Below are positions 33,780-43,548 of a stretch of 47,193 bases of DNA, piece by piece (position 1 is the first letter of the stretch; the number at the start of each line of letters is the position of its first letter). This DNA comes from Bacteroidaceae bacterium. GTDB lineage: Bacteria; Bacteroidota; Bacteroidia; Bacteroidales; Bacteroidaceae. Made by a program: the position numbers and the translations under genes. The DNA lies in NCBI GenBank assembly GCA_017444485.1, contig JAFSWM010000111.1, forward strand, positions 1 through 47,193. Direction: 5' to 3'. The notes under the pieces are model-generated. The model searched no databases. It worked only from the letters and a program-made list of their open reading frames with translations, and was not told where the DNA came from.

Positions 33780-34685
33780 ATGCCTGACCTCCATGTGAAT
33801 ATCGGCGCGCTGCGCCTGAAGAACCCCGTACTCACGGCCAGCGGCACCTTCGGCTACGGCACGGAGTTCGCACCTTTTCTCGACCTCGAAGCCCTCGGTG
33901 GATTCATCGTCAAGGGCACCACGCTCCACCCCCGCGAGGGAAACGACTACCCCCGTATGGCCGAGACGCCATCGGGGATGCTCAACTGTGTAGGCCTGCA
34001 AAACAAGGGCGTAGAACACTTCTGTTCGGAGATCTACCCCACCCTCTCCAACCTCGATACCGCTGTCATCGTCAATGTCAGCGGCTCCACGGTGGAGGAC
34101 TACGCCGCCTGCGCCGCGCGTATCGCCGAACTGGAACACGTGCCGGCCATCGAACTCAACATCTCCTGCCCCAATGTCCAGGCTGGCGGCATGGCGTTCG
34201 GCGTGACGGCACGGGGAGCGGCGAGCGTGGTGGCAGCGGTGCGTAAGGTCTATCCCAAGACGCTCATCGTGAAACTGTCGCCCAACGTGACCGACATCAC
34301 CGAGATAGCCCGCGCTGCTGAGGCAGAGGGTGCCGACAGCCTCTCACTCATTAACACCCTGTTGGGCATGGCCATCGACATCGAGAGCCGCAAACCGGTG
34401 CTGAGCATCGCCACGGGCGGGCTGAGCGGACCGGCTGTGCGCCCCGTGGCGCTGCGCATGGTGTGGCAGACGGCCAAGGCGGTGAAGGTGCCCATCATAG
34501 GCCTCGGCGGGATCTGCTCCGCCGAGGATGCCATCGCCTTCATCATGGCGGGCGCCACAGCCATACAGATCGGCACAGCCAACTTCATCGACCCGCGCAC
34601 TGCAGCGCATGTGGTGCAGGGCATCAACGAATGGATGCAATCACACGGCGTGAATAGCCTCGACGAAATACGCGGCTGCATCTGA
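33780..34685 (+). CDS. pyrD: Dihydroorotate dehydrogenase, class 1B catalytic subunit
   Basis: A 301-residue FMN enzyme that oxidises dihydroorotate to orotate in pyrimidine synthesis. [50 protein letters not shown], and [15 protein letters not shown] with the class 1B catalytic Cys are all present, as is the FMN phosphate site ([32 protein letters not shown]). The pairing with pyrK directly upstream confirms class 1B, the NAD-linked cytosolic type. Confidence 0.97.
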   Translation: MPDLHVNIGALRLKNPVLTASGTFGYGTEFAPFLDLEALGGFIVKGTTLHPREGNDYPRMAETPSGMLNCVGLQNKGVEHFCSEIYPTLSNLDTAVIVNVSGSTVEDYAACAARIAELEHVPAIELNISCPNVQAGGMAFGVTARGAASVVAAVRKVYPKTLIVKLSPNVTDITEIARAAEAEGADSLSLINTLLGMAIDIESRKPVLSIATGGLSGPAVRPVALRMVWQTAKAVKVPIIGLGGICSAEDAIAFIMAGATAIQIGTANFIDPRTAAHVVQGINEWMQSHGVNSLDEIRGCI

Positions 34686-34714
34686 CGCGTCGCACACTTT
34701 ATAATCCCACACCT

Positions 34715-36109
34715 ATGCTCCTGCTCATCTGTGCAATCTTCCTCCTCGGCCTCGTGCTGCTCGCCACGCCGCGCCTGCATCGCCTCAACGCTGCCGCCAT
34801 CGCGGTGTTCCTCGCCGCCATGTGCTGGGTGACGTATATGATCGGGGCCGACGACTTCCTTGCCGCGCACCACGCCGAGGCGTATCGCCTCTTCCTGGGA
34901 GGCGACGCGCCCACGCACCACAGCGCAAAACTCTTCGTGGCTACCGAGGTGTTTCCCAGGTATGTGGCGGTGGCTTCGGGGGTGGTGCTCTTCCTGCTCT
35001 CCACCATGAACATCGTGGAGATACTCTACAACAACGGCTGCTTCGACTTTGTCACCCATTGGCTTCGCACCCGCTCGCCACGCCGTCTGATGTGGATGCT
35101 GGCGGGGCTCACCTTTGTGCTCTCTGCCAACCTTGACAACCTCACCACAGCTGTGCTGATGCTCACGCTGACACGCACCCTCGTAGCCACCGATCGCCTC
35201 AGGCGTATCTATGGCTTCGTCATTGTGGTGGCGGTGGCCTGTGGCGGGGCGATGACTGTGATTGGCGACGTGACGGGCCTCACGCTATGGAGCGAGGGAC
35301 TCGTCACGCCCACCCGCTACAGCGCCGCCCTGGCGCTGCCCTGCCTCGCAGCCCTCTGTGTCACCCTACTCCTGCTCACGCCCAAACTACCTGCCCGCCT
35401 CGACCTCGTCAGCGCTGCCGGCGCATATCGCGGTGACGACAATCTGCTCCCCGACTGGCAACGCCTGTTGTTGCTCGGTATTGGCATCGGCGGTTTGTGG
35501 TTCATCCCTACGTTCCATCGCCTCACCCAACTGCCGCCCTTCGTCGGCGCGCTCTGCGTGGTGGCCGTGCTATGGGTGGTGAACGAACTCTGCAACCGCC
35601 GCCTGATGTACAGCGACCGCATGTCGCGCCGTCGCTTCCCCACCGCCCTGCAATATGCCAACGTGCAGAACATGCTGCTCTTCACCGGCCTGATCCTCAC
35701 CTTCGGCGCGGTGCGCGAGACGGGTGCGCTCGACGCCCTCTCCTCCGCCCTCGCTCCCCATGGTGGCCACATGTACCTCAGCGGCCTCGTACAAGGCGCG
35801 CTGGCGGCTCTCGTGGGCAACGTACCCTCGCTCATCGGGGGCATGGCGGTGTACAACACCTCCTTCTTCGCCGACGTCGTGCCCCTGGCCTACGCCCCCG
35901 ACGGGCACTTCTGGACCTGGCTCGCACTGTGCACCTCGCTCGGCGGCGCACTCACCCTCGGCGGCACGGTGGCAGGCATCTTCTTTGAACGTATGGAGAA
36001 GGCGCCGCTCTCCTGGTACCTGCGCCACTGCGCCCCGCGCCTCATCGTCGGTTCCCTCGTCGCTGCCATAGTTTTTATTTTGCAGACCTGGATCACGATT
36101 TCGACCTGA
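34715..36109 (+). CDS. nhaD: NhaD-type Na+/H+ antiporter
   Basis: A 464-residue polytopic membrane protein of the ion transporter superfamily. The hallmark VLSANLDNLTTAVLMLTLTR holds the family's Asp and Asn, and GGAMTVIGDVTGLTLWSEGL is the matching second-half region; both, with VGNVPSLIGGMAVYNTSFF and LGGALTLGGTVAGIFFERME, are typical of NhaD. It would export Na+ in exchange for H+. It lies 29 nt after pyrD and seems to be the third gene of that transcript. The nested palindromic element at 36174 follows. Confidence 0.87.
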   Translation: MLLLICAIFLLGLVLLATPRLHRLNAAAIAVFLAAMCWVTYMIGADDFLAAHHAEAYRLFLGGDAPTHHSAKLFVATEVFPRYVAVASGVVLFLLSTMNIVEILYNNGCFDFVTHWLRTRSPRRLMWMLAGLTFVLSANLDNLTTAVLMLTLTRTLVATDRLRRIYGFVIVVAVACGGAMTVIGDVTGLTLWSEGLVTPTRYSAALALPCLAALCVTLLLLTPKLPARLDLVSAAGAYRGDDNLLPDWQRLLLLGIGIGGLWFIPTFHRLTQLPPFVGALCVVAVLWVVNELCNRRLMYSDRMSRRRFPTALQYANVQNMLLFTGLILTFGAVRETGALDALSSALAPHGGHMYLSGLVQGALAALVGNVPSLIGGMAVYNTSFFADVVPLAYAPDGHFWTWLALCTSLGGALTLGGTVAGIFFERMEKAPLSWYLRHCAPRLIVGSLVAAIVFILQTWITIST

Positions 36110-36173
36110 ACAACCCTAAGGTCTGTTCTCCATCCCCCTCCCTCACTACCTCCGAAAAACTACATCCGTTGTA

Positions 36174-36244
36174 GTTTAAACAAGGTCCGTGAGACTTTAA
36201 AGTCACACGGAGTTACTTTAAAGTCACACGGACCTTGTTTAAAC
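36174..36244. repeat. 71-bp nested palindromic intergenic element, copy 2
   Basis: GTTTAAAC bounds both ends (36174-36181 and 36237-36244). The core again has two copies of ACTTTAAAGTCACACGGA around TTTAAA palindromes, and total length equals that of copy 1 at 10011-10081. It is inverted relative to copy 1: the shared outer word CGTTGTAGTTTAAAC is at its left end here (36167-36181) and at the right end, as its complement, in copy 1. It lies between the convergent nhaD and pepT genes, where it could also act as a bidirectional terminator. Confidence 0.9.
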
Positions 36245-36293
36245 ACCCTCGCAACGGGTGCGACCTGCGTCGCTCAGCAGGGTGGCGCGGGCC

Positions 36294-37526
36294 TTAGTCG
36301 TGGAATTTTCCAGCAAGTTCGCAGAGGTTCACTACCACCTGCATGGCCTTGTGCAGGCTGGGCACGGGCAGGAACTCGTGGGGGCCGTGGAAGTTAAGGC
36401 CACCGGCGAAGATGTTGGGGCATGGTAGGCCGCGGAACGAGAGTTGTGCGCCGTCGGTGCCGCCACGGATGGCCTGCACGCGCGGCGACACACCGGCCAG
36501 TTCCATGGCTTTGATAGCCATATCGATGACGTGCGGCACGGGCTCCACCTTCTCGCGCATGTTGCGGTACTGGTCGCGCAGCGCCACGGTCACCGTGCCT
36601 TCGCCATACTTCTCCGAGAGGTCCTCGGCCAATTGTTCCATGAAGCGCTTGCGCTCGTGGAACTTACGGGCGTCGTGGTCGCGAATGATGAACGAGAGGG
36701 TGGCGCGCTCGCAGCTGCCCTCGATGTTCAGCAGGTGGTAGAAGCCCTCATAGCCCTCGGTGGTCTCGGGCAGATCGGCCTCGGGGATGCGGCTCACCAG
36801 TTCGGCGGCGATACGACCGGCGTTGATCATCTTGCCCTTGGCATAACCGGTGTGGACCGATACACCCTGTATCGTGAATTTCGCGCCAGCAGCGTTGAAA
36901 CATTCGTATTCCAGTTCGCCCACTTCGCCACCGTCCATGGTGTAAGCCCATTCGCAGCCAAATTTCTCCACGTCGAAATGGTGCGCCCCGAGGCCTATCT
37001 CTTCGTCAGGGTTGAAGGCCACGCGGATCTTGCCGTGCTTGATTTCGGGATGCTCTTGCAGATAGACCATGGCCTGCACGATCTCGGCGATGCCGGCCTT
37101 GTCGTCGGCTCCGAGCAGCGTGGTGCCGTCGGTGACGATGATGTCCTCCCCGATGTGGCGTTTCAGTTCGGGGAACGTGGCGGTATCGGTCACGATGCCC
37201 TGTTCGGCATTGAGCACGATGTCCAAGCCATCGTAGTCCTTCACGATGCGCGGCTTGATGTTCGCGCCGGAGCAGTCGGGGCTGGTGTCGTAGTGCGAGA
37301 TGAAGCCGATGACTGGGGCATCGGGCTTGCCGTTGGCGGGCAGCGTGGCGTAGATGTAGCCGAGGTTATCCATCTCCACGTCTTCAAGGCCTATCTCTCG
37401 CAGTTCGTCAGCCAGGAAACGGGCGAAGAGGAGTTGTTTGTCGGTGCTGGGCGTTTTTCCTGCGTCCTCTGCCGACTGCGTGTCGAACTGTGTGTAGGCG
37501 AGGAAGCGTTCAACGATTGTTTTCAT
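36294..37526 (-). CDS. pepT: Peptidase T (tripeptide aminopeptidase)
   Basis: A 410-residue M20B zinc aminopeptidase that releases the N-terminal residue of tripeptides in the cytoplasm. Zinc ligands and catalytic residues are in [15 protein letters not shown] (His, Asp), [17 protein letters not shown] (bridging Asp), [16 protein letters not shown] (Glu-Glu pair), [14 protein letters not shown] (Asp) and [13 protein letters not shown] (final His). [20 protein letters not shown] is the dimerisation/active-site block. Normal length, no signal peptide. It lies 69 nt after apbE and is probably the last gene of the phoH operon. Confidence 0.96.
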   Translation of the reverse strand: MKTIVERFLAYTQFDTQSAEDAGKTPSTDKQLLFARFLADELREIGLEDVEMDNLGYIYATLPANGKPDAPVIGFISHYDTSPDCSGANIKPRIVKDYDGLDIVLNAEQGIVTDTATFPELKRHIGEDIIVTDGTTLLGADDKAGIAEIVQAMVYLQEHPEIKHGKIRVAFNPDEEIGLGAHHFDVEKFGCEWAYTMDGGEVGELEYECFNAAGAKFTIQGVSVHTGYAKGKMINAGRIAAELVSRIPEADLPETTEGYEGFYHLLNIEGSCERATLSFIIRDHDARKFHERKRFMEQLAEDLSEKYGEGTVTVALRDQYRNMREKVEPVPHVIDMAIKAMELAGVSPRVQAIRGGTDGAQLSFRGLPCPNIFAGGLNFHGPHEFLPVPSLHKAMQVVVNLCELAGKFHD

Positions 37527-37595
37527 GGGTATATTGGGTTTTGTTGATTACGATTTGGGAATGGTTCGGGCCGCTGTCGTGGCGGTCCTGTGGGT

Positions 37596-38642
37596 TCACG
37601 GATGTTGGATCATCTTTTGAGCACGCGGGCTGGCCCAGATACGATGCTTGCCCTGCGCGTCTTGGTAGATGATATAGGCATCCAGTTTCTTGTGCGACGC
37701 CACGACAGCCTTCGCGCTGTCGACCCCCAGCACCATAAAGGCGGTGGCGTAGGCATCGGCTTCGGCACAAGTAGGGGCTATCACGGTGGCCGACAGCACA
37801 TCGCGCTGCACGGGGTTGCCTGTGCGTGGGTCAATGGTGTGCCCCACCTTCTTGCCGCCGCGCTGACGGAAGTTGAGGTAGTTGCCGCTGGTGGCCACAG
37901 CGCCGGTGCCGAGGTCCAGAACGCTCTGCACCATGCCCGCCGTGGCGTCAGCCGTAGTGGGTTTCACCACACCCACGGTCCAGGGCTTACCGTCGGGGTT
38001 CTTGCCGCGTGCCACCACTTCGCCACCTATCTCCACCATATAGTCCTCCACGCCATGCTCCTCCAATACGGCAGCGAGGCGGTCGGCAGCAAAACCTTTG
38101 GCCACCGCGCCGAGGTCGATCTGCACGCGCGGGTCGGTCTTGACGAGGCGTTTGTTACGCACCAGGACGTGGTGCATCCCCACAAAGCCCATCACGCTGT
38201 CGATGGCCGCGGTGTCGGGGTTCTCTCCCACCCTGTCGGGCCCGAAGCCCCACGCCCTGACGAGCGGGGCGACGGTGACGTCGAAGGCGCCGCCGGTGGC
38301 ACGATTCACCTCCTGCGCCAGGGAGAACACCTTGCAGAAGGTCTGGCTGAGTGTGTCGGTGGTGTTGCTGTTCAAGCGCGAGAGCAGGCTCTCTTTGTTG
38401 AAGAGGCTGAAGGTGGCATCGAGCCGCATGAGTTCGGCCTGCAACGCGCTGTGAAGATCCTCCATACCCTGATATTTCACATGGTAGGCAGTGCCGAATA
38501 CAGGGCCTTCGTTCTCGCGCCACTCCATCTTCTGGTGGCGGTAGAGGATGACGGCTGTGCCCACCACGAGGAAGAGCAAGAAGGCCAGGCTCATCCTACG
38601 TTTGGCACGCGAGGGGTTATGGATAGGGGGTGCTTCTTTCAT
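37596..38642 (-). CDS. apbE: FAD:protein FMN transferase
   Basis: A 348-residue membrane-anchored or exported flavin transferase that attaches FMN to Ser/Thr residues of target proteins such as Na+-pumping NADH:quinone oxidoreductase and Rnf subunits. An N-terminal hydrophobic segment (about 16-34) anchors it. The core includes FGTAYHVKYQGM, FSLFNKESLLSRLN, VQIDLGAVAKGFAADRLAAV, YMVEIGGEVVARGKNPDGKP, GAVATSGNYLNFRQ and HTIDPRTGNPVQRDVLSATV, and the metal-binding CAEADAYATAFMVLG. The start overlaps the DUF6048 stop by 4 nt, so translation is coupled. Confidence 0.95.
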   Translation of the reverse strand: MKEAPPIHNPSRAKRRMSLAFLLFLVVGTAVILYRHQKMEWRENEGPVFGTAYHVKYQGMEDLHSALQAELMRLDATFSLFNKESLLSRLNSNTTDTLSQTFCKVFSLAQEVNRATGGAFDVTVAPLVRAWGFGPDRVGENPDTAAIDSVMGFVGMHHVLVRNKRLVKTDPRVQIDLGAVAKGFAADRLAAVLEEHGVEDYMVEIGGEVVARGKNPDGKPWTVGVVKPTTADATAGMVQSVLDLGTGAVATSGNYLNFRQRGGKKVGHTIDPRTGNPVQRDVLSATVIAPTCAEADAYATAFMVLGVDSAKAVVASHKKLDAYIIYQDAQGKHRIWASPRAQKMIQHP

Positions 38643-39364
38643 AGTTCAAAAACGAGGTTGAACGTTCCGCCGAAGTTGCTGCTGTCGTTCTTTCCGAAGC
38701 CGGGCACGTACCAGGCCTGCCCGGGCTCGCTCACCTTTTGGTGCAACCGACGACGGTAGCGCACGCTCCAACCAAGGTGGATATTGCGCCACAGTTTTGT
38801 CTCGAGGCCAAAGACCAACTCCGCCCACAGCATGTTGCTTTTCACGTCGGTGTAGTTGAATCCCACATTGTCGTGCCACACGGGGTCGGCCATGTCGGGC
38901 GAGGCGATGTCGTAGGAAAACGTGGTGAAGGCGGCCCTCAGCCCGCCGAAGAGGCGGCTGCGCGATTTGTTTGGTTTCAGGAAGTTGTAGTCCACACCCA
39001 GACGGAAGTAGGGCGCGCTGGCTTTCAGGTGGATATCGGTGGCGTCGTCGGTGCGGTCGCACACACCGAGGCCGGCCTCAAAGATGGGGAACACCTTTTG
39101 TTTGAGGTTCAGGCGCACGAAGGCGCCATATTCACCGTATGCAGTGAAGGCTGCCAGGCCGCTACCGAGCACGTCCACACCCACCGCCACGCCGCCAAAC
39201 AGGGGCTCGTCGCTGGGCAGCAAGCGGTCCGCCAGCCGCGCCACGACGTTGCGCACACGACTCGTGTCGCGCTCCGTCTCGGCGGGAGCGGCGGTGACGC
39301 GCTGGCACGCCACGCTACTCAATATAACTGCGAAGATAAAGGCGTATGTTCTCCTGAGTGTCAT
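38639..39364 (-). CDS. DUF6048-like outer-membrane or lipoprotein
   Basis: A 241-residue exported protein with a signal sequence (TLRRTYAFIFAVILSSVAC, the SVAC resembling a lipobox, or cleavage at VTA). The mature part alternates polar and apolar residues with aromatic belts: GEYGAFVRLNLKQKVFPIFE, APYFRLGVDYNFLKPNKSRS, NMLWAELVFGLETKLWRNIH, SSNFGGTFNLVFEL. It ends in Phe-Glu-Leu, so a beta-barrel is likely. It matches what I recall as DUF6048 of Bacteroidales, adjacent to DUF6452. The start codon overlaps the upstream gene by 50 nt. Function unknown. Confidence 0.75.
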   Translation of the reverse strand: MTLRRTYAFIFAVILSSVACQRVTAAPAETERDTSRVRNVVARLADRLLPSDEPLFGGVAVGVDVLGSGLAAFTAYGEYGAFVRLNLKQKVFPIFEAGLGVCDRTDDATDIHLKASAPYFRLGVDYNFLKPNKSRSRLFGGLRAAFTTFSYDIASPDMADPVWHDNVGFNYTDVKSNMLWAELVFGLETKLWRNIHLGWSVRYRRRLHQKVSEPGQAWYVPGFGKNDSSNFGGTFNLVFEL

Positions 39365-39821
39365 AGTTCACGGTGGGGTTCACCAGTTCCACGCCCTCGA
39401 GCGCGTTGTGGGTGCAGGTCACCTCGGTGATGGTATGGAAATAGCACAACGGGCAGTCCATCGACTCGAAGTGCGCCTCGTTGGTGTGGTAGATGCAGAG
39501 GGTGTCGCGCACCTCGTCGCCCTCGGTGTCGGCAAAGCGCAGGATGATGCTGTCCTTGTCGGCGGTGTAGTGCACGGGGAGCAGGAAGGAGGCGATGTTC
39601 TGCCCCTTGTTGAGCAGGATGCTGTCGGTACCCACGGCGGTGACGGTGAGCGTGTCCTGCAAGGTCACCTCTGTGCCGTCGGTGCGGTACAGGCCGTACT
39701 GCACTGCCACCACGTTCTGCAACGGGCAGTCCACCTCCGAGCACCGCCCCATGGCCAGCAACGCACCAAGCAGGGCGACGACGGCAAGGGCGTTAAATGG
39801 TCGTCTCGATCTGATACTCAT
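39315..39821 (-). CDS. DUF6452-like exported protein
   Basis: A 168-residue exported protein: Arg-rich start (MSIRSRRPFN), hydrophobic core ALAVVALLGALLAMG, then RCSEVDCPLQNVVAVQYGLY. The Cys in GRC is not in a canonical lipobox because of the Arg before it. The rest looks beta-rich (DTLTVTAVGTDSILLNKGQN, HYTADKDSIILRFADTEGDE, CYFHTITEVTCTHNALEGVE). It overlaps the GT2 gene upstream by 29 nt and the DUF6048 gene downstream by 50 nt, indicating tight coupling. Function unknown. Confidence 0.75.
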   Translation of the reverse strand: MSIRSRRPFNALAVVALLGALLAMGRCSEVDCPLQNVVAVQYGLYRTDGTEVTLQDTLTVTAVGTDSILLNKGQNIASFLLPVHYTADKDSIILRFADTEGDEVRDTLCIYHTNEAHFESMDCPLCYFHTITEVTCTHNALEGVELVNPTVNYDTQENIRLYLRSYIE

Positions 39822-40755
39822 TGCGCGAATCCGAGTTGCGGCTGATCAGTTCGCCGATGAAGCCCGCCAGGAACAGTTGCGTACCGAGCATCATCATCGT
39901 CAGCGCGATGTAGAAGTACGGGGAGTTCGTCACCAACGGCGCCGGCGTACCGCTCCACAGGTGGGCCAGTTTCACACCGCCCACGATCATCACCGCGATG
40001 AGGCCCACGAAGAACATCAGCGTGCCGAGGAAACCGAACACGTGCATCGGCTTCTTGCCGAACGTGCCGAGGAACCACAGCGTGAGCAGGTCGAGGTAGC
40101 CGTTCACGAAGCGGTTCAGTCCGAATTTGGTCTTGCCGTACTTGCGGGCCTGATGGTGCACCACCTTCTCCCCTATCTTGTCAAAGCCGGCGTTCTTGGC
40201 CATGTAGGGGATGAAGCGGTGCATCTCGCCAAACACCTCGATGTTTTTCACCACGTCCTGGCGATAGGCTTTCAGCCCGCAGTTGAAGTCGTGGAGGTTG
40301 TGCACCCCGCTCACGGCGCGGGCCGTGGCGTTGAAGAGTTTGGTGGGTAGCGTCTTCGACAGCGGGTCGTAGCGTTTCTGCTTGTAGCCGCTCACCAGGT
40401 CGTAGCCCTCCTCGGTGATCATGCGGTAGAGTTCGGGTATCTCGTCGGGGCTGTCTTGCAGGTCGGCATCCATCGTGATGACCACACCACCTTTGGCGGC
40501 CTTGAAACCGCAAAAGAGCGCGGGCGACTTGCCGTAGTTACGGCGAAACTTGATGCCGTGCACACGGGCGTCCTTAGCGGCCAGGCCTTCTATGACCTGC
40601 CACGACGTGTCGGTACTGCCGTCATTGACAAAGAGGATTTCGTAGGTAAACTTGTTGGCCTCCATCACGCGCACGATCCATTCGTGCAGTTCGGGCAGGC
40701 TCTCCGCCTCGTTGTAGAGGGGCACGACGACGGATATATCAGGTCTTGTTTCCAT
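39793..40755 (-). CDS. GtrB/DPM1-like family 2 glycosyltransferase with C-terminal membrane anchor
   Basis: A 320-residue polyprenyl-phosphate-type glycosyltransferase. The GT-A domain has DISVVVPLYNEAESLPELHE, ILFVNDGSTDTSWQVIE, and the metal-binding DADLQDSPDEIPELY; the amphipathic junction KVVHHQARKYGKTKFGLNRF is typical of GtrB-like enzymes. Two transmembrane helices follow (about 236-262 and 281-303). It would load a sugar onto undecaprenyl phosphate at the inner face of the membrane for surface polymer decoration. It sits in the phoH-to-pepT run, 31 nt after DUF4199. Confidence 0.9.
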   Translation of the reverse strand: METRPDISVVVPLYNEAESLPELHEWIVRVMEANKFTYEILFVNDGSTDTSWQVIEGLAAKDARVHGIKFRRNYGKSPALFCGFKAAKGGVVITMDADLQDSPDEIPELYRMITEEGYDLVSGYKQKRYDPLSKTLPTKLFNATARAVSGVHNLHDFNCGLKAYRQDVVKNIEVFGEMHRFIPYMAKNAGFDKIGEKVVHHQARKYGKTKFGLNRFVNGYLDLLTLWFLGTFGKKPMHVFGFLGTLMFFVGLIAVMIVGGVKLAHLWSGTPAPLVTNSPYFYIALTMMMLGTQLFLAGFIGELISRNSDSRNEYQIETTI

Positions 40756-40786
40756 CTTGGGGATTGTAGATTATCAGGTTGCTGGC

Positions 40787-41368
40787 TCAATACCCTGGCT
40801 GGGGCGATTTGCGGCAGAAAGCGGCCACAATCAGCGACACCACGGGTGCGGCGAATAGGTTCATATAGATTATAGAAGCGGCATAGTCGGCGGGCGGCAC
40901 CTCGCGCATCTCGTCGATCACCTGCACCAGCGTCTTGCCGCCAGTGGCCAGGGCGACCTGCTTGTCCATGCCGCTGATCTTCATCTGCGCCACCACCTCG
41001 GGGCTACTCAGCATGGCTTCGTAGGCGTCGAACGTGACGCCATGGTCGAACCACATGAGATACACCCCCACGGCAAGGGCCACGATGATGCCGGAATAGA
41101 AGCCCATCAGCAGCGAGTGGATATAGGCGCGGGCGAAACTGAACCCTGCGGCAGGCACCATCACGGCGTCGCGAAAGCGGCGCGTCAGCCACACCGCCAC
41201 GAAGGGCGATGCCAGCACCACGCCATACGCCAGCATGCCCGCCAGGGGATACTGCAACGACAGACGCATCAGGGCCACGCTCACGATTCCCAGCAGGCCG
41301 AAATACAAGCCGTGGAGCATGGCGAAGGAGTTCGCCTGGGCGAAGAGGGAGTTCTTCTTCTCTGCCAT
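40787..41368 (-). CDS. DUF4199 family membrane protein
   Basis: A 193-residue inner-membrane protein with four predicted hydrophobic segments (around residues 16-35, 42-62, 88-107 and 163-187). The pattern FAMLHGLYFGLLGIVSVALM, AYIHSLLMGFYSGIIVALAV and a soluble loop between the last two segments matches DUF4199 of Bacteroidetes. It starts 9 nt after purC and precedes the GT2 gene. No function is known. Confidence 0.82.
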   Translation of the reverse strand: MAEKKNSLFAQANSFAMLHGLYFGLLGIVSVALMRLSLQYPLAGMLAYGVVLASPFVAVWLTRRFRDAVMVPAAGFSFARAYIHSLLMGFYSGIIVALAVGVYLMWFDHGVTFDAYEAMLSSPEVVAQMKISGMDKQVALATGGKTLVQVIDEMREVPPADYAASIIYMNLFAAPVVSLIVAAFCRKSPQPGY

Positions 41369-41377
41369 AGGTCGCGA

Positions 41378-42328
41378 TCAGGAAAGGCTACCGAGCCACT
41401 GGCCCACGTTCTGCGCGATGCGCTCCTCGGTGGTGTCGGATGCAGGAACGAAGGTCTCGCCCGTGAGTTGTTCATAGAGTTCCACGTAGCGTGCCGTGAT
41501 GCCCTCCACCACGGCGGGTGTCATCTCGGGCACGCGCTGACCTTTCTGACCGGAGAAGCCCTCGCTCATCAGCCACTCGCGTACAAACTCTTTCGACAAC
41601 TGGCGCTGTGGCTCGCCGGCGCTGAAACGCTCGGCGTAGCCCTCCGAGTAGAAGTAGCGGCTGGAGTCGGGCGTGTGGATCTCGTCCATCAGACACACCG
41701 TGCCGTCGGCCAGTTTGCCGAACTCGTACTTCGTGTCCACGAGTATCAGGCCGCGCTGTGCAGCGATCTCCGTGCCACGGGCAAAGAGCGCCAGGGCGTA
41801 GCGTTCCATCGTGGCATACTCCTCGGGCGTGGCCAGCCCCTGGCGCAGTATTTCCTCGCGCGAGATGTTCTCGTCGTGCAGGCCCAGTTCGGCCTTGGTG
41901 GTGGGGGTGACGATGGGTTGTGGGAAACGCTCGTTCTCCCTTAGCCCCTCGGGCAGACGCACGCCGCACAGTTCGCGCTCGCCAGCCTTATAGGCACGCC
42001 AGGCACTGCCGCACAGGTAGCCACGCACGATCATCTCCACGGGGAAACCCGTGCAACGCACACCGGCGGTGACGTTGGGGTCGGGCACGGCGCGTTTCCA
42101 GTTGGGGCAGATGTCGGCGGTGGCGTCGAGGAAGCGTGCCGCAATCTGATTGAGCACCTGGCCCTTGCAGGGGATGCCCTCGGGAAGCACCACGTCGAAG
42201 GCGCTGATGCGATCGGTGGCTACCATCACCAGCGTGTCCTCGCCGATGCCATATACATCGCGCACCTTGCCATGATAGACGCTGGTCTGGCCGGGCAGGT
42301 GCAAGTCGGTTTGTGTTAAGGCTTTCAT
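41378..42328 (-). CDS. purC: Phosphoribosylaminoimidazole-succinocarboxamide synthase (SAICAR synthase)
   Basis: A 316-residue ATP-dependent enzyme of purine synthesis that joins CAIR and aspartate. It has [74 protein letters not shown] and [20 protein letters not shown] followed by [14 protein letters not shown]. The ~316-residue length and C-terminal extension are those of the longer purC type found in Bacteroidetes. It follows phoH by 33 nt. Confidence 0.97.
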   Translation of the reverse strand: MKALTQTDLHLPGQTSVYHGKVRDVYGIGEDTLVMVATDRISAFDVVLPEGIPCKGQVLNQIAARFLDATADICPNWKRAVPDPNVTAGVRCTGFPVEMIVRGYLCGSAWRAYKAGERELCGVRLPEGLRENERFPQPIVTPTTKAELGLHDENISREEILRQGLATPEEYATMERYALALFARGTEIAAQRGLILVDTKYEFGKLADGTVCLMDEIHTPDSSRYFYSEGYAERFSAGEPQRQLSKEFVREWLMSEGFSGQKGQRVPEMTPAVVEGITARYVELYEQLTGETFVPASDTTEERIAQNVGQWLGSLS

Positions 42329-42361
42329 TGTGTATATAGGTTTGAAGCAAAAAATATTCGG

Positions 42362-43357
42362 TCAGTCGTGGCTCGTCGCGCCATCGTTCTCCTTCTTTTC
42401 TTCGGGCTCTGCCACACGTCGCTCGCGGTGGCTGGCGGCTTCGTAGGCCTGCACGATGCGCGTGACGAGGCGGTGGCGCACAATGTCGCTGCGGTCCAGC
42501 GTGACGAAGGCCACGCCCTCGATGCCCGCGAGCACCCGACGCGCATCGACGAGGCCACTGCGCTGCACGGCGGGGAGGTCGATCTGCGTCACGTCGCCGG
42601 TGATCATCATTTTCGTGCCGTGGCCCAGACGGGTGAGGAACATGCGCAGTTGTGCACGCGTGGTGTTCTGTGCCTCGTCGAGGATGACGACGGCGTCGCT
42701 CAGCGTGCGACCGCGCATAAAGGCCAGCGGAGCAATCTGTATCACCCCCGTCTCCATATAGTCCTGCAACTTGGCCGCAGGAATCATCTCGCCGAGCGCG
42801 TCGTACAGGGGTTGCAAGTATGGATCTACCTTGTCCTTCATGTCGCCAGGGAGGAAGCCGAGTTTCTCGCCCGCCTCCACCGCCGGACGGCTGAGGATGA
42901 TGCGCCGCACCTCCTTGCGTTTCAGGGCACGCACGGCCAGGGCGATGCCCACATACGTCTTGCCCGTTCCGGCAGGGCCGATGGCAAAGACCAGGTCGTT
43001 CGCATCAAAGGCCTCCACGATGCGGCGCTGCCCGTCGGTGCGCGGCGCCACAGGTTTGCCACCCGTGCTATATACGATGGCGGCGCCGCTCTCGTCAGGG
43101 GGCGACATGCCACGCACGGCGGCCAGGATATCCTCCTCGCTCAGGGAGTTGAAACGCACGCAGTGCGACTTCAAACGCTCAAAGAGGGGCTCGAAGCGCG
43201 CCACGTCGGCCTCGTCGCCCAACACACGCACCACATCGCCACGCGCCACAAGCCGCAACTTGGGTTGCAGCGAGCGGAGCATGCGCAGGTTGGCATTGCC
43301 TACGCCGTAAAACAACATGGGGTCGGCCTCGTCAAGCAGGAAGTGGCGTTCTATCAT
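42362..43357 (-). CDS. phoH: PhoH family protein
   Basis: A 331-residue PhoH/YbeZ-type P-loop NTPase, probably linked to RNA metabolism. Walker A is in FAIGPAGTGKTYVGIALAV; RRIILSRPAVEAGEKLGFLP, PLAFMRGRTLSDAVVILDEA (Walker B) and GTKMMITGDVTQIDLPAVQR are family blocks. An N-terminal KH-like region (about 1-85) precedes the ATPase. It heads the eight-gene minus-strand run ending with pepT. Confidence 0.95.
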   Translation of the reverse strand: MIERHFLLDEADPMLFYGVGNANLRMLRSLQPKLRLVARGDVVRVLGDEADVARFEPLFERLKSHCVRFNSLSEEDILAAVRGMSPPDESGAAIVYSTGGKPVAPRTDGQRRIVEAFDANDLVFAIGPAGTGKTYVGIALAVRALKRKEVRRIILSRPAVEAGEKLGFLPGDMKDKVDPYLQPLYDALGEMIPAAKLQDYMETGVIQIAPLAFMRGRTLSDAVVILDEAQNTTRAQLRMFLTRLGHGTKMMITGDVTQIDLPAVQRSGLVDARRVLAGIEGVAFVTLDRSDIVRHRLVTRIVQAYEAASHRERRVAEPEEKKENDGATSHD

Positions 43358-43465
43358 TCAGGTGCGCACAAATATCATCGTTTTCGTGAAGCCATAGCGA
43401 TGGAGCGAAACTTGTTTCGGCTTTGCCTTGGCGAGAAAACGTCTGAAGAAAAACGAAGGATTGCG

Positions 43466-43473
43466 CAAAAGTA
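43466..43473 (-). promoter_or_regulatory. -7 element of the phoH operon
   Basis: CAAAAGTA on the plus strand reads TACTTTTG on the minus strand, followed by CGCAA, a common form of the Bacteroidetes -7 box, about 109 nt before the phoH start. No clear -33 TTTG. The 313-nt gap 43358-43670 holds this element, a divergent -7 element (43549) and a REP (43586); nothing else was seen. Confidence 0.55.
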
Positions 43474-43548
43474 ACGAAAAGGATTTATATGCGTTGCCCA
43501 CCACTATTTTTTTGTTTTCCCCGCGCCCACGACATCGGCGGAATATCG

